Shown here in pieces: positions 43,841 to 53,296 of a stretch of 64,000 nt of DNA (positions are counted from its first letter, which is position 1; the number at the start of each line of letters is the position of its first letter). The stretch is from NCBI RefSeq assembly GCF_009469605.1, contig NZ_SSXU01000009.1, positions 98,588 through 162,587 of the forward strand, in the 5' to 3' direction. Made by a program: the position numbers and the translations under genes. Source of the DNA: Zoogloea sp. 1C4 (GTDB lineage: Bacteria > Pseudomonadota > Gammaproteobacteria > Burkholderiales > Rhodocyclaceae). The notes under the pieces were generated by a model that had not been told where the DNA came from, made no database searches, and worked only from the letters and a program-made list of their open reading frames with translations.

Positions 43841-45255
43841 CCGATCACTGGACTGGCGCTACACACTACGAGCTTCATCGACCCCCGGGTCATGGCGACG
43901 TAGAGGTTCTGCGCACTCATGCCCTCGATATTTAGCAGCACCGCGACTTCGGCTTCCAGCCCCTTGAGCAACAGCGTGCTGCCGACGGCGCGCTTTGGTA
44001 GCGGGCGCCCCAACAGCCGGTTCTCTTCCCGCACGCGCCGGGCCGCTTCTGTCAGAGGGACGGCCCCCGACGAGGCTTCTCGGAGCGCCTTGAGCACCCC
44101 GTAGAGGATGGCCGGCCGATGCACACGCACGTTCGGCAGTGCCCGCAGCTCCGACAACAGCGCGGCGGCCGCAGCGAGAGAGGGCGCGCGCCCGAACGCC
44201 AGTGCGCGGCTTTCTGCCTCGTTCGGAGGATTCCTTGCAGTTCCCTTTGCCAACGACTCCAGGCGCCGCGTCAACTCCGCCACGCCCACATTGGTCATGA
44301 CGCTCTGCGCCAGCGCCAGTAACTGCGCGAGGGCATTCGGTGCCCCCGCATCAAAGTTGCTGGCGAAGGCGATGAGGTCTTGCAGATCGACGGCCTCGAC
44401 CGTCGAAGCGCCCGGCGTCTGGCTCGCAAAGTTCTGCTGTGCTGCTCGGTTGCGGCTATCTGCGATGATGAGCACGCGCCCGTCAGCGGTTGGCGATGCC
44501 GTCCTCGCAGCGGCTAGGCGCTGGGCATGGTCGTTGGGTGGTACGGCCTGCATCCAGGTCACATGCTCCGGTGGCCCACTACGCAGATCCACCGACTGCC
44601 CCACCGCCAACAACCGGCGGGCCTCCAGCAACCATTGTCCCAGCGCTTCCGCGCCGGCGTTGCGCCATCGCCAGGGCGTTGCCAGTTCCCCGACGACAGG
44701 AAAATGCGCGCACACGTGCTGGTTCCAGTCGGCCAGCGCATTGCCCCGGAATCCGAAGATCGCCTGCATGGGGTCGCCCAGCACGCAGGTCGGCAAGATC
44801 AACGAGAGGAAATAGACGATGTAGTGCTGAGGCACCGAACAATCCTGGTACTCATCCACGATCAGATGCGCATATGAGGCTTTCAGCACCTCACTGACGT
44901 GCCCGGCTTGCAGGAGCTTCCAGGCGGCGTCGCGGATTGCCGGGTAGTCCCGCGCAGGTGCAGCCAGCCGCAGAATCTCCGGATCGTGGGCGCTGCGGCC
45001 GGGAAAGGTCGAGATGAGCCGGATGGCCCAGCCATCGATCGTGCTCAATCGATAGGTGCTTGCTGGCACACCGGCGCGGTCCAGCCGGCCGCGCAGGGCC
45101 GCGACCCCGGCGTTCGTGTGTGTCAGCACGAGGATGGGCTTGTTGCCCCGATGACCGGCAAGCGCGTGGGCAATCAACTGTGTCTTGCCGCAGCCGGCCG
45201 GTGCGGTGACGGTTCCGCGTTCGATTGCACGAAGGTCGATTTCAACGTGGTCCAT
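43837..45255 (-). CDS. gajB: GajB, UvrD-like helicase of a Gabija system
   Basis: A 472-residue superfamily 1 helicase. Walker A is APAGCGKT (residues 18-25, K24), Walker B LIVDEYQDCS is near 135, and motif VI is LYVAMTRG near the C-terminus; the PMQAIFGFRGNAL motif III is also clear. It begins inside the end of gajA (14-bp overlap) and is on the same strand. In Gabija, GajB senses DNA ends or nucleotide changes made by phage and helps GajA cut. The length is close to the usual ~490 residues. An isolated UvrD paralogue is excluded by the partner gene. Confidence 0.88.
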   Translation of the reverse strand: MDHVEIDLRAIERGTVTAPAGCGKTQLIAHALAGHRGNKPILVLTHTNAGVAALRGRLDRAGVPASTYRLSTIDGWAIRLISTFPGRSAHDPEILRLAAPARDYPAIRDAAWKLLQAGHVSEVLKASYAHLIVDEYQDCSVPQHYIVYFLSLILPTCVLGDPMQAIFGFRGNALADWNQHVCAHFPVVGELATPWRWRNAGAEALGQWLLEARRLLAVGQSVDLRSGPPEHVTWMQAVPPNDHAQRLAAARTASPTADGRVLIIADSRNRAAQQNFASQTPGASTVEAVDLQDLIAFASNFDAGAPNALAQLLALAQSVMTNVGVAELTRRLESLAKGTARNPPNEAESRALAFGRAPSLAAAAALLSELRALPNVRVHRPAILYGVLKALREASSGAVPLTEAARRVREENRLLGRPLPKRAVGSTLLLKGLEAEVAVLLNIEGMSAQNLYVAMTRGSMKLVVCSASPVIG

Positions 45256-46975
45256 CAGCGGCCCACCCGAATACCTGGTCCATCAGAGCACGGAAGCCCT
45301 GATCGCAAAGATGCAGGTCCGGTGCAACGATGGTCCTCGCCACGTCCTCCATCCACGAGATTTGCTTGAACCAGCCAGCCTTTCGGATGCGCGCCGCCTG
45401 ACCAAGAATGGCCCTGCGCTCGGCCGACAGGAGGCCGGTGTTCTGGATCTCGTCCCAGATCTGCTGGAAGGTGAGCGTGTTGTTCGAGACGGTGCGCAGG
45501 TGTTCGATGATCAGGTCGCCATGCAATTCGTCGGCGTAGCCGATCAGCCTCTGGCAGGCAGCCGGCGTGAGACTGCCGAACAGCTCGTCCTCCAGCGCCC
45601 GGCCCGCTCGGTAGGCGACGACGGTGCCACCGTTCTGGACAAATGACTGCTCGATAGCAGGTGTGGGCTTCTTGTCATCGTCGCGCAGCACCATCACCCG
45701 GTAGCCCAGAGACTGGAATGCTGCGGCCCGGGCATACGGTCGATCCGGCTCCCCGCCGCCGCAGTCGACGAGGGCCACGCCTAATGCAGCCAGCGATGCA
45801 TTCCCCTGGTCAAGCCTGTATAAGTCCAGTCCGCGCAGCAGGCCTATCTCGCTGGCTCCCTCGCACACGACCACGGAGCCAGCCAGGAAGGCCTCGGGAT
45901 AGAGGCGGATCGTGCTCTGGATATCATTGTCGGCGCCGACCAGGCGAGCCTCGTGGCCGAGGGGGCCGCGGCGCAGGACGAAGAGTTGGCCGCCCGACAG
46001 TTCTCTCAGCGCCACGGGTGAGTGGGTGGTGAGGAACACCTGCAGCGGAGCTGCGGCCTCCTTGGCACCGAGGGAACCCAGGAACCGCGCGATGCGGTGC
46101 GGCTCCAGCCCGTACTCCAGTTCATCCGAGAGCACGATCGACGCCTGACCGGCCGCCTTGCGCTGCAGGCCAGCGACAAGCAGACGCGTGGACCCGACGC
46201 CCAGACTGCGAAGCGGGATGCCGCTTTCGTTGTGCAGGGAGATGGTGCCGCCACCGAACGACACCGAATGCGAATCCAGCAGCGCCTTAGCCTTGGCGCC
46301 GATGTTGACGCCCAGCTCCTGAGCAGTGGTGGTGACGATCCCCAGCGCTTCTCCCAACTGTTGTTCGGCCTGGTCTCCGAAGGCGCTGCGTGCATCCCTT
46401 GCGGCCTTGACCAGAGCGGCTGAAGCGTCGGCTCGCTCTTCCGAGATGCGGTTCAGTACCGAGCCGCGCTGCCATCCCAGGTTGAAGTCCGCCAGCGCGC
46501 CGATGCGAGTGGGCGCCAGGGCGACGCGATCCTTCCATGCGAGCGTCTTAACGATGCCTTGCTGTGCGGCGCGGTCGGAGACAAGGGTCCACGAGGGCTC
46601 CAGGTCACTGGCGACCGTCAAGTTCAGGCAGAGCACAACCTCCGCGCCGGCAGAGGGCTCGTCTTCGACGACGCCAGTGTTGGCATGGTATCCGCGCAGG
46701 AACGCACCGAAGCTCTCCAGCGTCCTCATGCTGTCATCGAGGTCGCCGAGCATCAGCGTGATGCTGATTGGGGTCGTGATGTCCAGGCCGAAGAAGTCCG
46801 CATCCGAGAACTGGACATTGCGCCTGGCCCCCAGGCATAGATCGATCGCGTCCAGTACCGTGGACTTGCCGCTGTCGCCCGGGCCGATCAGGCAGTTGAT
46901 GCCTGGCGTCGGGCACCAGGCCAGCAGCTGGATGCCGCGGAAGTTGGCGATCTCGATTTTTCTGATTCGTGCCAT
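45242..46975 (-). CDS. gajA: GajA, OLD-family ATPase and TOPRIM endonuclease of a Gabija system
   Basis: A 577-residue protein, matching the known GajA length (~578). The N-terminal ABC-type ATPase has KIEIANFRGI, Walker A GPGDSGKST (31-39), a signature-like region and Walker B VLSDELEYGLEPHRIARFL. The C-terminal TOPRIM domain has CEGASEIGLL (E372) and RDDD (D432-D434). GajA is a sequence-specific DNA nickase held in check by nucleotides in healthy cells. The ATG at 46975 is chosen because the conserved IRKIEIANFRG directly follows. gajB overlaps its end. Confidence 0.9.
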   Translation of the reverse strand: MARIRKIEIANFRGIQLLAWCPTPGINCLIGPGDSGKSTVLDAIDLCLGARRNVQFSDADFFGLDITTPISITLMLGDLDDSMRTLESFGAFLRGYHANTGVVEDEPSAGAEVVLCLNLTVASDLEPSWTLVSDRAAQQGIVKTLAWKDRVALAPTRIGALADFNLGWQRGSVLNRISEERADASAALVKAARDARSAFGDQAEQQLGEALGIVTTTAQELGVNIGAKAKALLDSHSVSFGGGTISLHNESGIPLRSLGVGSTRLLVAGLQRKAAGQASIVLSDELEYGLEPHRIARFLGSLGAKEAAAPLQVFLTTHSPVALRELSGGQLFVLRRGPLGHEARLVGADNDIQSTIRLYPEAFLAGSVVVCEGASEIGLLRGLDLYRLDQGNASLAALGVALVDCGGGEPDRPYARAAAFQSLGYRVMVLRDDDKKPTPAIEQSFVQNGGTVVAYRAGRALEDELFGSLTPAACQRLIGYADELHGDLIIEHLRTVSNNTLTFQQIWDEIQNTGLLSAERRAILGQAARIRKAGWFKQISWMEDVARTIVAPDLHLCDQGFRALMDQVFGWAADGPR

Positions 46976-47069
46976 GCCTATCCCCCGCGCATTGAAGCCG
47001 CTGCCACTGAAATCGCAGCACCTCACTATCCACTCGGGCCGCCTGCTGCAGGCCTCCTGCCCAGTTCTC

Positions 47070-47420
47070 CTACTTGGTAGGGCGAGACAGCGACTCGGCA
47101 AGCTCCAACAACTTTGCGACGTCTTCTGCGGGCAATGACGCCTCCTTGAGGTATCGCACTAAAGCCATCGCTTCAGGCTGCGCGTGCAAGTAGTCGACGA
47201 CTTCAGGGTCAGTCGAATGCGATAGGCGGAACAAGACGTCGGGATCTGCCGCCAGCACCTTCGCTAGAGCTTTGATGACCTCGGGCCTAGGCGGAGACTC
47301 CTTGCCACGCTCGATACGGCTCAGGTAGGCCGGCGAAATGCCGACTATGCCTGCCGCCTCGCGCAACCCAAGGCTCTGCGCCACCCGAAGGTCGCGAATC
47401 GTCTCTCCAAAGCTAGTCAT
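47070..47420 (-). CDS. XRE-family regulator between Gabija and the MADS-like operon
   Basis: A 116-residue protein. TSFGETIRDLRVAQSLGLREAAGIVGISPAYLSRIERGKES in parts is a canonical XRE helix-turn-helix (residues 3-65). The tail, PEVVDYLHAQPEAMALVRYLKEASLPAEDVAKLLELAESL in parts, is helical. It lies 94 bp before gajA on the same strand and divergent to the MADS-like operon, with an AGTGTTGT/ACAACACT palindrome between. So it may control gajAB, the MADS-like operon, or both. The ATG at 47420 precedes the conserved HTH start directly. Confidence 0.8.
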   Translation of the reverse strand: MTSFGETIRDLRVAQSLGLREAAGIVGISPAYLSRIERGKESPPRPEVIKALAKVLAADPDVLFRLSHSTDPEVVDYLHAQPEAMALVRYLKEASLPAEDVAKLLELAESLSRPTK

Positions 47421-47576
47421 GCCGCACATCCTACCCCGAATGTTTAGTGTTGTGCAACATACAACACTCTTAGTAGACTGCGCCATTGTTTGGTAAAGTT
47501 TGCTCTTTCCTGCCGATGTTGGGCCAGGACCATGCCGGCCAACCTGCCCACGTCGTCACTTTTCAGGAGCGAACAA
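47421..47576. promoter_or_regulatory. Divergent control region with AGTGTTGT-N7-ACAACACT operator
   Basis: This 156-bp spacer holds a perfect inverted repeat (arms 47446-47453 and 47461-47468). A minus-strand promoter reads TTGCAC (47457-47452), 18 bp and TAGGAT (47433-47428), which would give a transcript with almost no leader. A weaker plus-strand promoter, TTGTGC (47450-47455), 18 bp and TAGACT (47474-47479), faces the MADS-like operon. Both overlap the palindrome. The sigma-70 calls are by eye. Confidence 0.55.
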
Positions 47577-47783
47577 ATGCTTGGGGAAGAGGTGTTCACG
47601 GTTAAAGAGGTCGCCACGCTCTTAAAGGTCGGCGAGAAGACGGTCTACTCCATGGCCCAGGCCGGAGAACTACCTGCGTTCAAGGTGCGAGGTCAGTGGC
47701 GATTCGCCCGAAAGGACATCGATGCATGGATAGAGCAGCAGAAACACACAACCCATGATTTCGGCGAGGAAGACCAGAAATGA
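47577..47783 (+). CDS. MAD1-like small helix-turn-helix protein
   Basis: A 68-residue excisionase-type (HTH_17) protein: VFTVKEVATLLKVGEKTVYSMAQAGELPAFKVRGQWRF in parts, followed by DIDAWIEQQK. The first gene of MADS operons is an HTH protein of this kind, so it is the likely regulator or target-finding subunit; the family annotation is excisionase-like. The ATG at 47577 has CAGGAG upstream. It is 28 bp before the first methylase gene. Confidence 0.8.
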   Translation: MLGEEVFTVKEVATLLKVGEKTVYSMAQAGELPAFKVRGQWRFARKDIDAWIEQQKHTTHDFGEEDQK

Positions 47784-47811
47784 CCCCAGCCTCGGTGAAC
47801 GGAGTTTTTAT

Positions 47812-49884
47812 ATGAGCAGAAAGAAGAACAAGCAGGCCGAGAACACCATCCCGGCGGGATATACGCTCGACTACGTTTCCGGAAGACAGGTCAAGGAAAC
47901 GAAAAAAGAACTCGTCCGGCAGCGGGTGGTTCGTGCCCTGATCCATGAATACGGATTCTCGCCGGAAGACATGGAGCTGGATTTCTCCATTGGCGGGCGC
48001 AAGAAGGTGGATGTGGCCATCTTCCACCACGGCAAGGACCACACGATTGAGAATCTCAGCCGCGCCGTGATTTGCCGCCAGGAACCGAACGTCGGCAAAA
48101 ATGCCATGCGCATCCGCGACTTTGAGCAGGCCGCCAAAGACCTCGACGAGATCGAAACCATCATGCGCGAGGTCGATGCCGTTCAATACGGCTTGTGGAC
48201 CAACGGCCTGGAGTTCTTCTTTGTCGAGAAAGAGCAGAAGCGCTTCGAAACCAAGTGCAACCCCATCGGCGACTGGCCGATGGCCGAAGAGTCGGTCGGC
48301 ACTAAGGAGGTCATCTCCGATGCCCATACCCGTGTCGCCGACAACGAGATGCTGAAGATCACCTTCCGGCGTTGCCACAACTTCATTCATGGCAACGAGG
48401 GCATGCCCAAGGACGCCGCCTTCTGGCAATTCCTGTACCTAATTTTCTGCAAGATGCACGACGAGAACCTGCGTGCCAAGCAGCGGCAGGCCTGGCAGCG
48501 CCGTTTCTGGGCTGGTCCCAGGGAGCAGTTCGAGCCACAAGGGCGCAAAGCCATCCGTGCCCGCATCGAGGAGCTCTTCACCGAGGTCAAGAAGCAGTAC
48601 AAGAATATTTTCCGAGGCAACGAGGAGATCACCCTCTCCGACCGGGCACTGGCCTTTATCGTTTCGGAACTGGCCAAGTACGACTTCACCCGAACTGACG
48701 TCGATGCCAAGGGCTTGGCCTACCAGGAGCTGGTTGGCGTTAACCTGCGTGGCGACCGGGGCCAGTATTTCACTCCTCGAGGCGTCGTGAAGCTGGTCAT
48801 TGAGATGCTCGACCCCAAAGAGACCGAGACTCTGCTGGACCCGGCCTGTGGCACCGGCGGCTTCCTGGTCGCGACCCTGGGGCACATGCTGAAGAAGTTC
48901 CGCGAAGAGCAAAACATCCAGGCCGGAAACGAGAACACCACCGAGTTCCTGAACATCCACGAACGGCTGAAAGAGTATGCCGCCGCCAATGTCTTCGGCA
49001 CGGACTTCGACCCGTTCCTGATCCGCGCCGCTCAGATGAACATGGTGCTGGCGGGCGACGGCCGTGGACACATTTACAACATCAACTCATTGGAGTTTCC
49101 GCTGGGGCATCTAGCGGACTTGCCGAGCGTCAAGAAGGAGATCCCGCTGGCGTCGGTGGATATCATCGCCACCAATCCTCCCTTCGGCTCCGACATCCCG
49201 ATTACCGACAAGCACATTCTGGAGCAGTACGAGCTGGCTCATAGCTGGGAGCCGGACGGCGAAGGTGGATTCCGCAACACCGGCGTTCTCAAGGGCAGCG
49301 TTGCCCCCGAGATCCTCTTCATCGAGCGCTGCATCAAGTGGCTCAAGCCGGGAACCGGCCGCATGGGCATCGTTCTTCCCGACGGAGTTCTCGGCAACCC
49401 GGCCGCGGAATACATCCGCTGGTGGATCATGCGCGAAACGCAGGTGCTTGCTTCCGTCGACCTGCCGGTAGAAGCCTTCATTGCCGAAGCCAACGTCAAC
49501 ATCCTCACCAGCTTGCTGTTCCTGCGCCGCAAGGACGACCAGGAGAAGCATCGCGAGGCCCTGGGCCATGCCGAGGAATACCCAGTCTTCATGGCCGTTG
49601 CCGACAAGGTTGGCTTCGACCGCCGCGGCAACAAGCTCTACAAGCGCACACCGGATGGCGAAGAGATCGTTGAACCCAAGCAGCACGTCGAGCGCATCCG
49701 CATCGGTGGACGCTTCGTGGAACGGACCCTGACCCGCAGTGAGAAGATCGAGGACAACGATCTGCCGGTCATCGCTGAGAAGTACCGTGAATTCCTAAGC
49801 GAACACGATGGGCGGACACCCACCAAGAGATCCTCGCCCAGCCGGACGCATGAACGCCCCGCGAATAAGGTGGCAAGCAGATGA
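47812..49884 (+). CDS. MAD2-like type I adenine methylase (HsdM-like with N-terminal HsdR_N-type domain)
   Basis: A 690-residue protein. The first ~130 residues resemble HSDR_N_2 (RQRVVRALIHEYGFSPEDMELDFSIGGRKKVDVAIF in parts), but the nuclease K-x-x pattern reads VICRQEP, so it is probably catalytically dead. A HsdM_N-like helical part (about 170-310) precedes a class I methylase with SAM motif DPACGTGGF (343-351) and catalytic NPPF (455-458). This marks it as an active adenine-N6 methylase that should modify host DNA and so distinguish self from phage. The ATG at 47812 has GGAG upstream. It overlaps the next gene by 4 bp. Confidence 0.85.
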   Translation: MSRKKNKQAENTIPAGYTLDYVSGRQVKETKKELVRQRVVRALIHEYGFSPEDMELDFSIGGRKKVDVAIFHHGKDHTIENLSRAVICRQEPNVGKNAMRIRDFEQAAKDLDEIETIMREVDAVQYGLWTNGLEFFFVEKEQKRFETKCNPIGDWPMAEESVGTKEVISDAHTRVADNEMLKITFRRCHNFIHGNEGMPKDAAFWQFLYLIFCKMHDENLRAKQRQAWQRRFWAGPREQFEPQGRKAIRARIEELFTEVKKQYKNIFRGNEEITLSDRALAFIVSELAKYDFTRTDVDAKGLAYQELVGVNLRGDRGQYFTPRGVVKLVIEMLDPKETETLLDPACGTGGFLVATLGHMLKKFREEQNIQAGNENTTEFLNIHERLKEYAAANVFGTDFDPFLIRAAQMNMVLAGDGRGHIYNINSLEFPLGHLADLPSVKKEIPLASVDIIATNPPFGSDIPITDKHILEQYELAHSWEPDGEGGFRNTGVLKGSVAPEILFIERCIKWLKPGTGRMGIVLPDGVLGNPAAEYIRWWIMRETQVLASVDLPVEAFIAEANVNILTSLLFLRRKDDQEKHREALGHAEEYPVFMAVADKVGFDRRGNKLYKRTPDGEEIVEPKQHVERIRIGGRFVERTLTRSEKIEDNDLPVIAEKYREFLSEHDGRTPTKRSSPSRTHERPANKVASR

Positions 49885-51905
49885 GCGACGACAACGACGA
49901 CGACATCATCGAGGCCCCGCAGGATGCTGCCGAAGAGAGCGGCCCGGATAACTTTTTCATCGACATCCTGACCGGCAACAAGGAAAGCGCCTCAGCCAAA
50001 AAGCTGCTGGTGCAGAAGGTTCTGCGCCAGCTCATCGAAAGCTACGGGTTTGATCGGAACGACCTGGAGGTGAACTACAACCCGCAGATCTCCGGCCAGG
50101 GGCGCAAGCGCATCGACATCGCGATTTTCCGCCCCGATGCCGAGCACAACAACGACAATCTGCAGCGCATCATCGTCTGCAAAAATCAGAAAAAGCGCGA
50201 CAAGCTCCGCTCCATTGTCGAGGCCGACACCGACCTGCGCGAGCTCAAGGAACTGCTTGAACTGATCCCGGGCGCGACCCTTGGCATGTGGACCAACGGA
50301 CAGGAGGAATTCCTGTTCCAGGTCGAGCGCACCCGTTTTGAAGTCCGGCCCAAACCGCTGGGTGTCTGGCCGGTTCCGGGCGAACGCACCACCGATCTCG
50401 ATCGCACCGGCGGTGTCATTCAGGTCAGCGCCGAAGCGGAAGATCTGGAAGACGCCCTGATGCGCTGCCGCCAATATCTGAACCGCAACCTTGGTCTCGA
50501 TCACAAGGATTCCTTCAAGCAGTTGGCCGTGCTGATGCTGGCCAAGATCCACGACGAGACCCTGCCCACCGGTGAGCGCAGGTTCTGGATCAGGGGTGAC
50601 GAGCCTTTCACCGAGGCGGGCCAACAGGCCATTGCCCAGCGCATCACCGAATCCATTGCCGCCGCCAAGGCCTGGCAACCAAACCTGCTGACCCGTGGCT
50701 GGGATCTGACGCTGGAACCCCACGAGACCGCCCGCGTGGTCATGGAGCTGGCCCGTTACTCCCTGAGCGAAACCCAGCCCCGTCACCGCACCGGGGCCTT
50801 CCGTGCGGTTGCCCGCAGCGTGATGGACGGCCGTGAGGGCCGCTACCCCACGCCGCTCAATGTGGCCGAAATGGCGGTGGAGATGCTCGACCCGCAACCC
50901 GGCGAACGCATCATGGACTGCTCCAGCGGTACCGGCACTTTCCTGGCCATGACCGCCGCGCACATCTTCAAGAAGAAACTGGCAGGCCTCGGCACCACGC
51001 CTGAAGAGGCCACCAACGAACAGATCCGCCAAGCGCAAAACGAAACCGCCGCCTGGGCGGCCAGCAATGCCCTCGGCTGCGACATTGATCCCTTCCTGGC
51101 CGTGGCCAGCCGCATGAACCTGCTGTTCACCACCGGCAATCCCGGTCGTGTGTTCCGCATCGATGCTCGCACCTTCCCGGACGGCGATCTGGATGGCATT
51201 GAAGCCGCTCGCCCGGCCATGCCGCTGGGCAGCATGGATATGGTTCTGCTCAACCCCTGGTTCTCGACTCAAGACACGGTCAGCGACGCCTCCATCCTGG
51301 AGCGTTACGACCTGGGCAACAACTGGGAGCGCGACGAGGAAGGTGGATTCCGCAACACCGGCAATCTGAGCACCGGCGGTGTGCCGCCCGAGGTGCTGTT
51401 TATCGAACGCGCCCTGCAATGGGTGAAACCCGGCACCGGCCGCGTGGGCATCCTGCTGCCCGACGGCTTGCTGGGCAATCCCGGCGATGAGTACGTGCGC
51501 TGGTGGATTCTGCGCCACTGCGAGGTCTTGGCCTCGGTTGACCTGCCGGTGGAGCCGTTCAAGGTCACGGTGAAGGAATATGGCCTGACGCCCGCCTTGC
51601 CGAGCCTTTTGGTATTACGCCGCCGCAGCCAGGAGGAACTGATCAATACCGAGCATCCCGAATACAGGGTCTTCATGGCCGTGGTGGATCGGGCTGGTGT
51701 CGATGCCCGGGGCAATCTCCTGTTCCAGCGAGCCCTGGATGGTGAAGAACTGGTTTTCGATGAGGAAGTGATTGAGCGAGTTCGTGAAGGTGGTGAAGTG
51801 GAAATCCGCCGGACCACACGTCGCAACCGCCGCGTTCATGACGAGCTGCCGCTGGTGGCAGAGAAATACAAGGAATTCCGCGCAACCGGCGAGGTGACGT
51901 TATGA
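49881..51905 (+). CDS. Second, paralogous methylase-like subunit with altered catalytic motifs
   Basis: A 674-residue paralogue of the preceding protein, with the same domain order. The N-terminal HsdR_N-like part keeps IVCKNQKK. The SAM motif reads DCSSGTGTF (346-354) where DPACGTGGF is usual, and motif IV is NPWF (458-461) where NPPF or NPPY is expected. The surrounding sequence, e.g. RYDLGNNWERDEEGGFRNTG and PGTGRVGILLPDGLLGNPGDEYVRWWI in parts, is strongly conserved with the first subunit. It is likely a structural or non-methylating partner that forms a heterodimer with it. MADS systems carry such extra genes (mad3/mad4); the exact number is not assigned here. Confidence 0.8.
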   Translation: MSDDNDDDIIEAPQDAAEESGPDNFFIDILTGNKESASAKKLLVQKVLRQLIESYGFDRNDLEVNYNPQISGQGRKRIDIAIFRPDAEHNNDNLQRIIVCKNQKKRDKLRSIVEADTDLRELKELLELIPGATLGMWTNGQEEFLFQVERTRFEVRPKPLGVWPVPGERTTDLDRTGGVIQVSAEAEDLEDALMRCRQYLNRNLGLDHKDSFKQLAVLMLAKIHDETLPTGERRFWIRGDEPFTEAGQQAIAQRITESIAAAKAWQPNLLTRGWDLTLEPHETARVVMELARYSLSETQPRHRTGAFRAVARSVMDGREGRYPTPLNVAEMAVEMLDPQPGERIMDCSSGTGTFLAMTAAHIFKKKLAGLGTTPEEATNEQIRQAQNETAAWAASNALGCDIDPFLAVASRMNLLFTTGNPGRVFRIDARTFPDGDLDGIEAARPAMPLGSMDMVLLNPWFSTQDTVSDASILERYDLGNNWERDEEGGFRNTGNLSTGGVPPEVLFIERALQWVKPGTGRVGILLPDGLLGNPGDEYVRWWILRHCEVLASVDLPVEPFKVTVKEYGLTPALPSLLVLRRRSQEELINTEHPEYRVFMAVVDRAGVDARGNLLFQRALDGEELVFDEEVIERVREGGEVEIRRTTRRNRRVHDELPLVAEKYKEFRATGEVTL

Positions 51906-53296
51906 GCAGAAAATTCCAGGTAAAAGCTGTGCCAAGTTCTTGGCTGGAGCACAATGGCCGTCGCTTGGACTGCGGGCCTTATATGTCTGGCGCTATAGAA
52001 GCTGCCGAACTAATGAGGCAGTTCAGCGCAGAACCACTTGAGAGCCTTACAAAAGACATATTTCATGCAGGCAGAGAGGGCAGACAGTATGTTCTGGATG
52101 CTCAGCATGGTGTTCCCTTTATGGGAAGCACAGATATTTTGGCTTTCGACCTCACGTACCAACCCCTGCTGTCCAAGAAGCAGGTGAACAGAAACTCACA
52201 GTTCACCATACGGAAAGGCTGGACGCTGATTACTCGTTCAGGTACGACAGGGAGGATGGCGTTTGCTCGCGAGAGCATGGATGGCATGGCCTGCTCTGAG
52301 CACGTAATGCGGATAGTTCCCGACGCGAATAAAGTACCAGAAGGCTACATCTTTGCTTATCTGTCATCTCGCTTTGGAATTCCTCTTGTTGTCTCTGGAA
52401 CTTACGGGTCGATAATTCAAAGTATAGAACCACACCATGTCAGCAACTTGCCTGTGCCACGATTGGGAGAGGTGGAGGCGGTTGCAGACCAGTTAATCCA
52501 GCGCTCTGGAAGCCTTCTTAGTAACAGTCAAGCAAAGCTTAACGAGGCTACGGAACTCTATTTTGATTCTGTTGGGATTTCAGATATTAATCCAACGGAG
52601 TGGCACTCGTGGGGCAGTGATCTTGGATTTGCCACCTCTGTAAGTTCGAAGTCTTTGCGGGCTTTAAATTTTAATCCTCGATTTGAGCGGCTTTGCTCGC
52701 AAATCAAACTAGGTCGGTACAAGTCGCTTGGTGAAATATGCGAGGAAGGAACGTTACGCAGCGGTCCAAGATTTAAGCGAATTGATGCAGCTCCCGAACA
52801 CTCCTATCAACTGGTTGGCCAAAAGCAGATTTTTTGGCTGCGTCCAGAAGGGCGTTGGATTGCTAAAGCCTCAGTTGGAGAGGAAGTTCTCGTTTCCGAT
52901 GGCACGATACTGGTGGCCGCCCAAGGAACGCTTGGTGAGGGGGAGTTATTCTGCCGTGCTGAGTATATAACCGGAAGCATGCTGGAGCGAGCCTATTCAC
53001 AGCACTTCCTGAGAGTCATTGCCGACGAAGCGAAGATCGAACGAGGGGCGCTGTTTGCATTTATGCGTTCAGAAACGGCATTCCGAATGCTCCGCTCTGC
53101 TTCGACAGGAAGCAAACTTCAAGATTTCCATTATGCAGTTTTGCCGTCTTTACCGATCCCTTACCCAGAACAGGCGGTCCGCAAGAAGTGCCATGACTTA
53201 GTCCTGGAGGCTTATGAGGCCCGCGATGAGGCCATAAGGCTCGAAGACGAAGCCCGCACCCTCGTCGAGCGCACCATTGAGGAGAGAGGCCGCTAA
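51902..53296 (+). CDS. HsdS-like specificity subunit (MAD5-like)
   Basis: A 464-residue type I S-like protein with two target-recognition halves. The first TRD includes TKDIFHAGREGRQYVLDAQHGVPFMGSTDIL in parts and GWTLITRSGTTGRMAFARES; the helical spacers LIQRSGSLLSNSQAKLNEATELYF and, at the C-terminus, ARDEAIRLEDEARTLVERTIEERGR are the conserved coiled coils. It should give the methylase its DNA target. Base composition is clearly AT-richer than in the neighbouring genes, as expected for exchanged TRDs. It starts with an ATGA overlap and its TAA stop overlaps the next ATG. Confidence 0.85.
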   Translation: MSRKFQVKAVPSSWLEHNGRRLDCGPYMSGAIEAAELMRQFSAEPLESLTKDIFHAGREGRQYVLDAQHGVPFMGSTDILAFDLTYQPLLSKKQVNRNSQFTIRKGWTLITRSGTTGRMAFARESMDGMACSEHVMRIVPDANKVPEGYIFAYLSSRFGIPLVVSGTYGSIIQSIEPHHVSNLPVPRLGEVEAVADQLIQRSGSLLSNSQAKLNEATELYFDSVGISDINPTEWHSWGSDLGFATSVSSKSLRALNFNPRFERLCSQIKLGRYKSLGEICEEGTLRSGPRFKRIDAAPEHSYQLVGQKQIFWLRPEGRWIAKASVGEEVLVSDGTILVAAQGTLGEGELFCRAEYITGSMLERAYSQHFLRVIADEAKIERGALFAFMRSETAFRMLRSASTGSKLQDFHYAVLPSLPIPYPEQAVRKKCHDLVLEAYEARDEAIRLEDEARTLVERTIEERGR

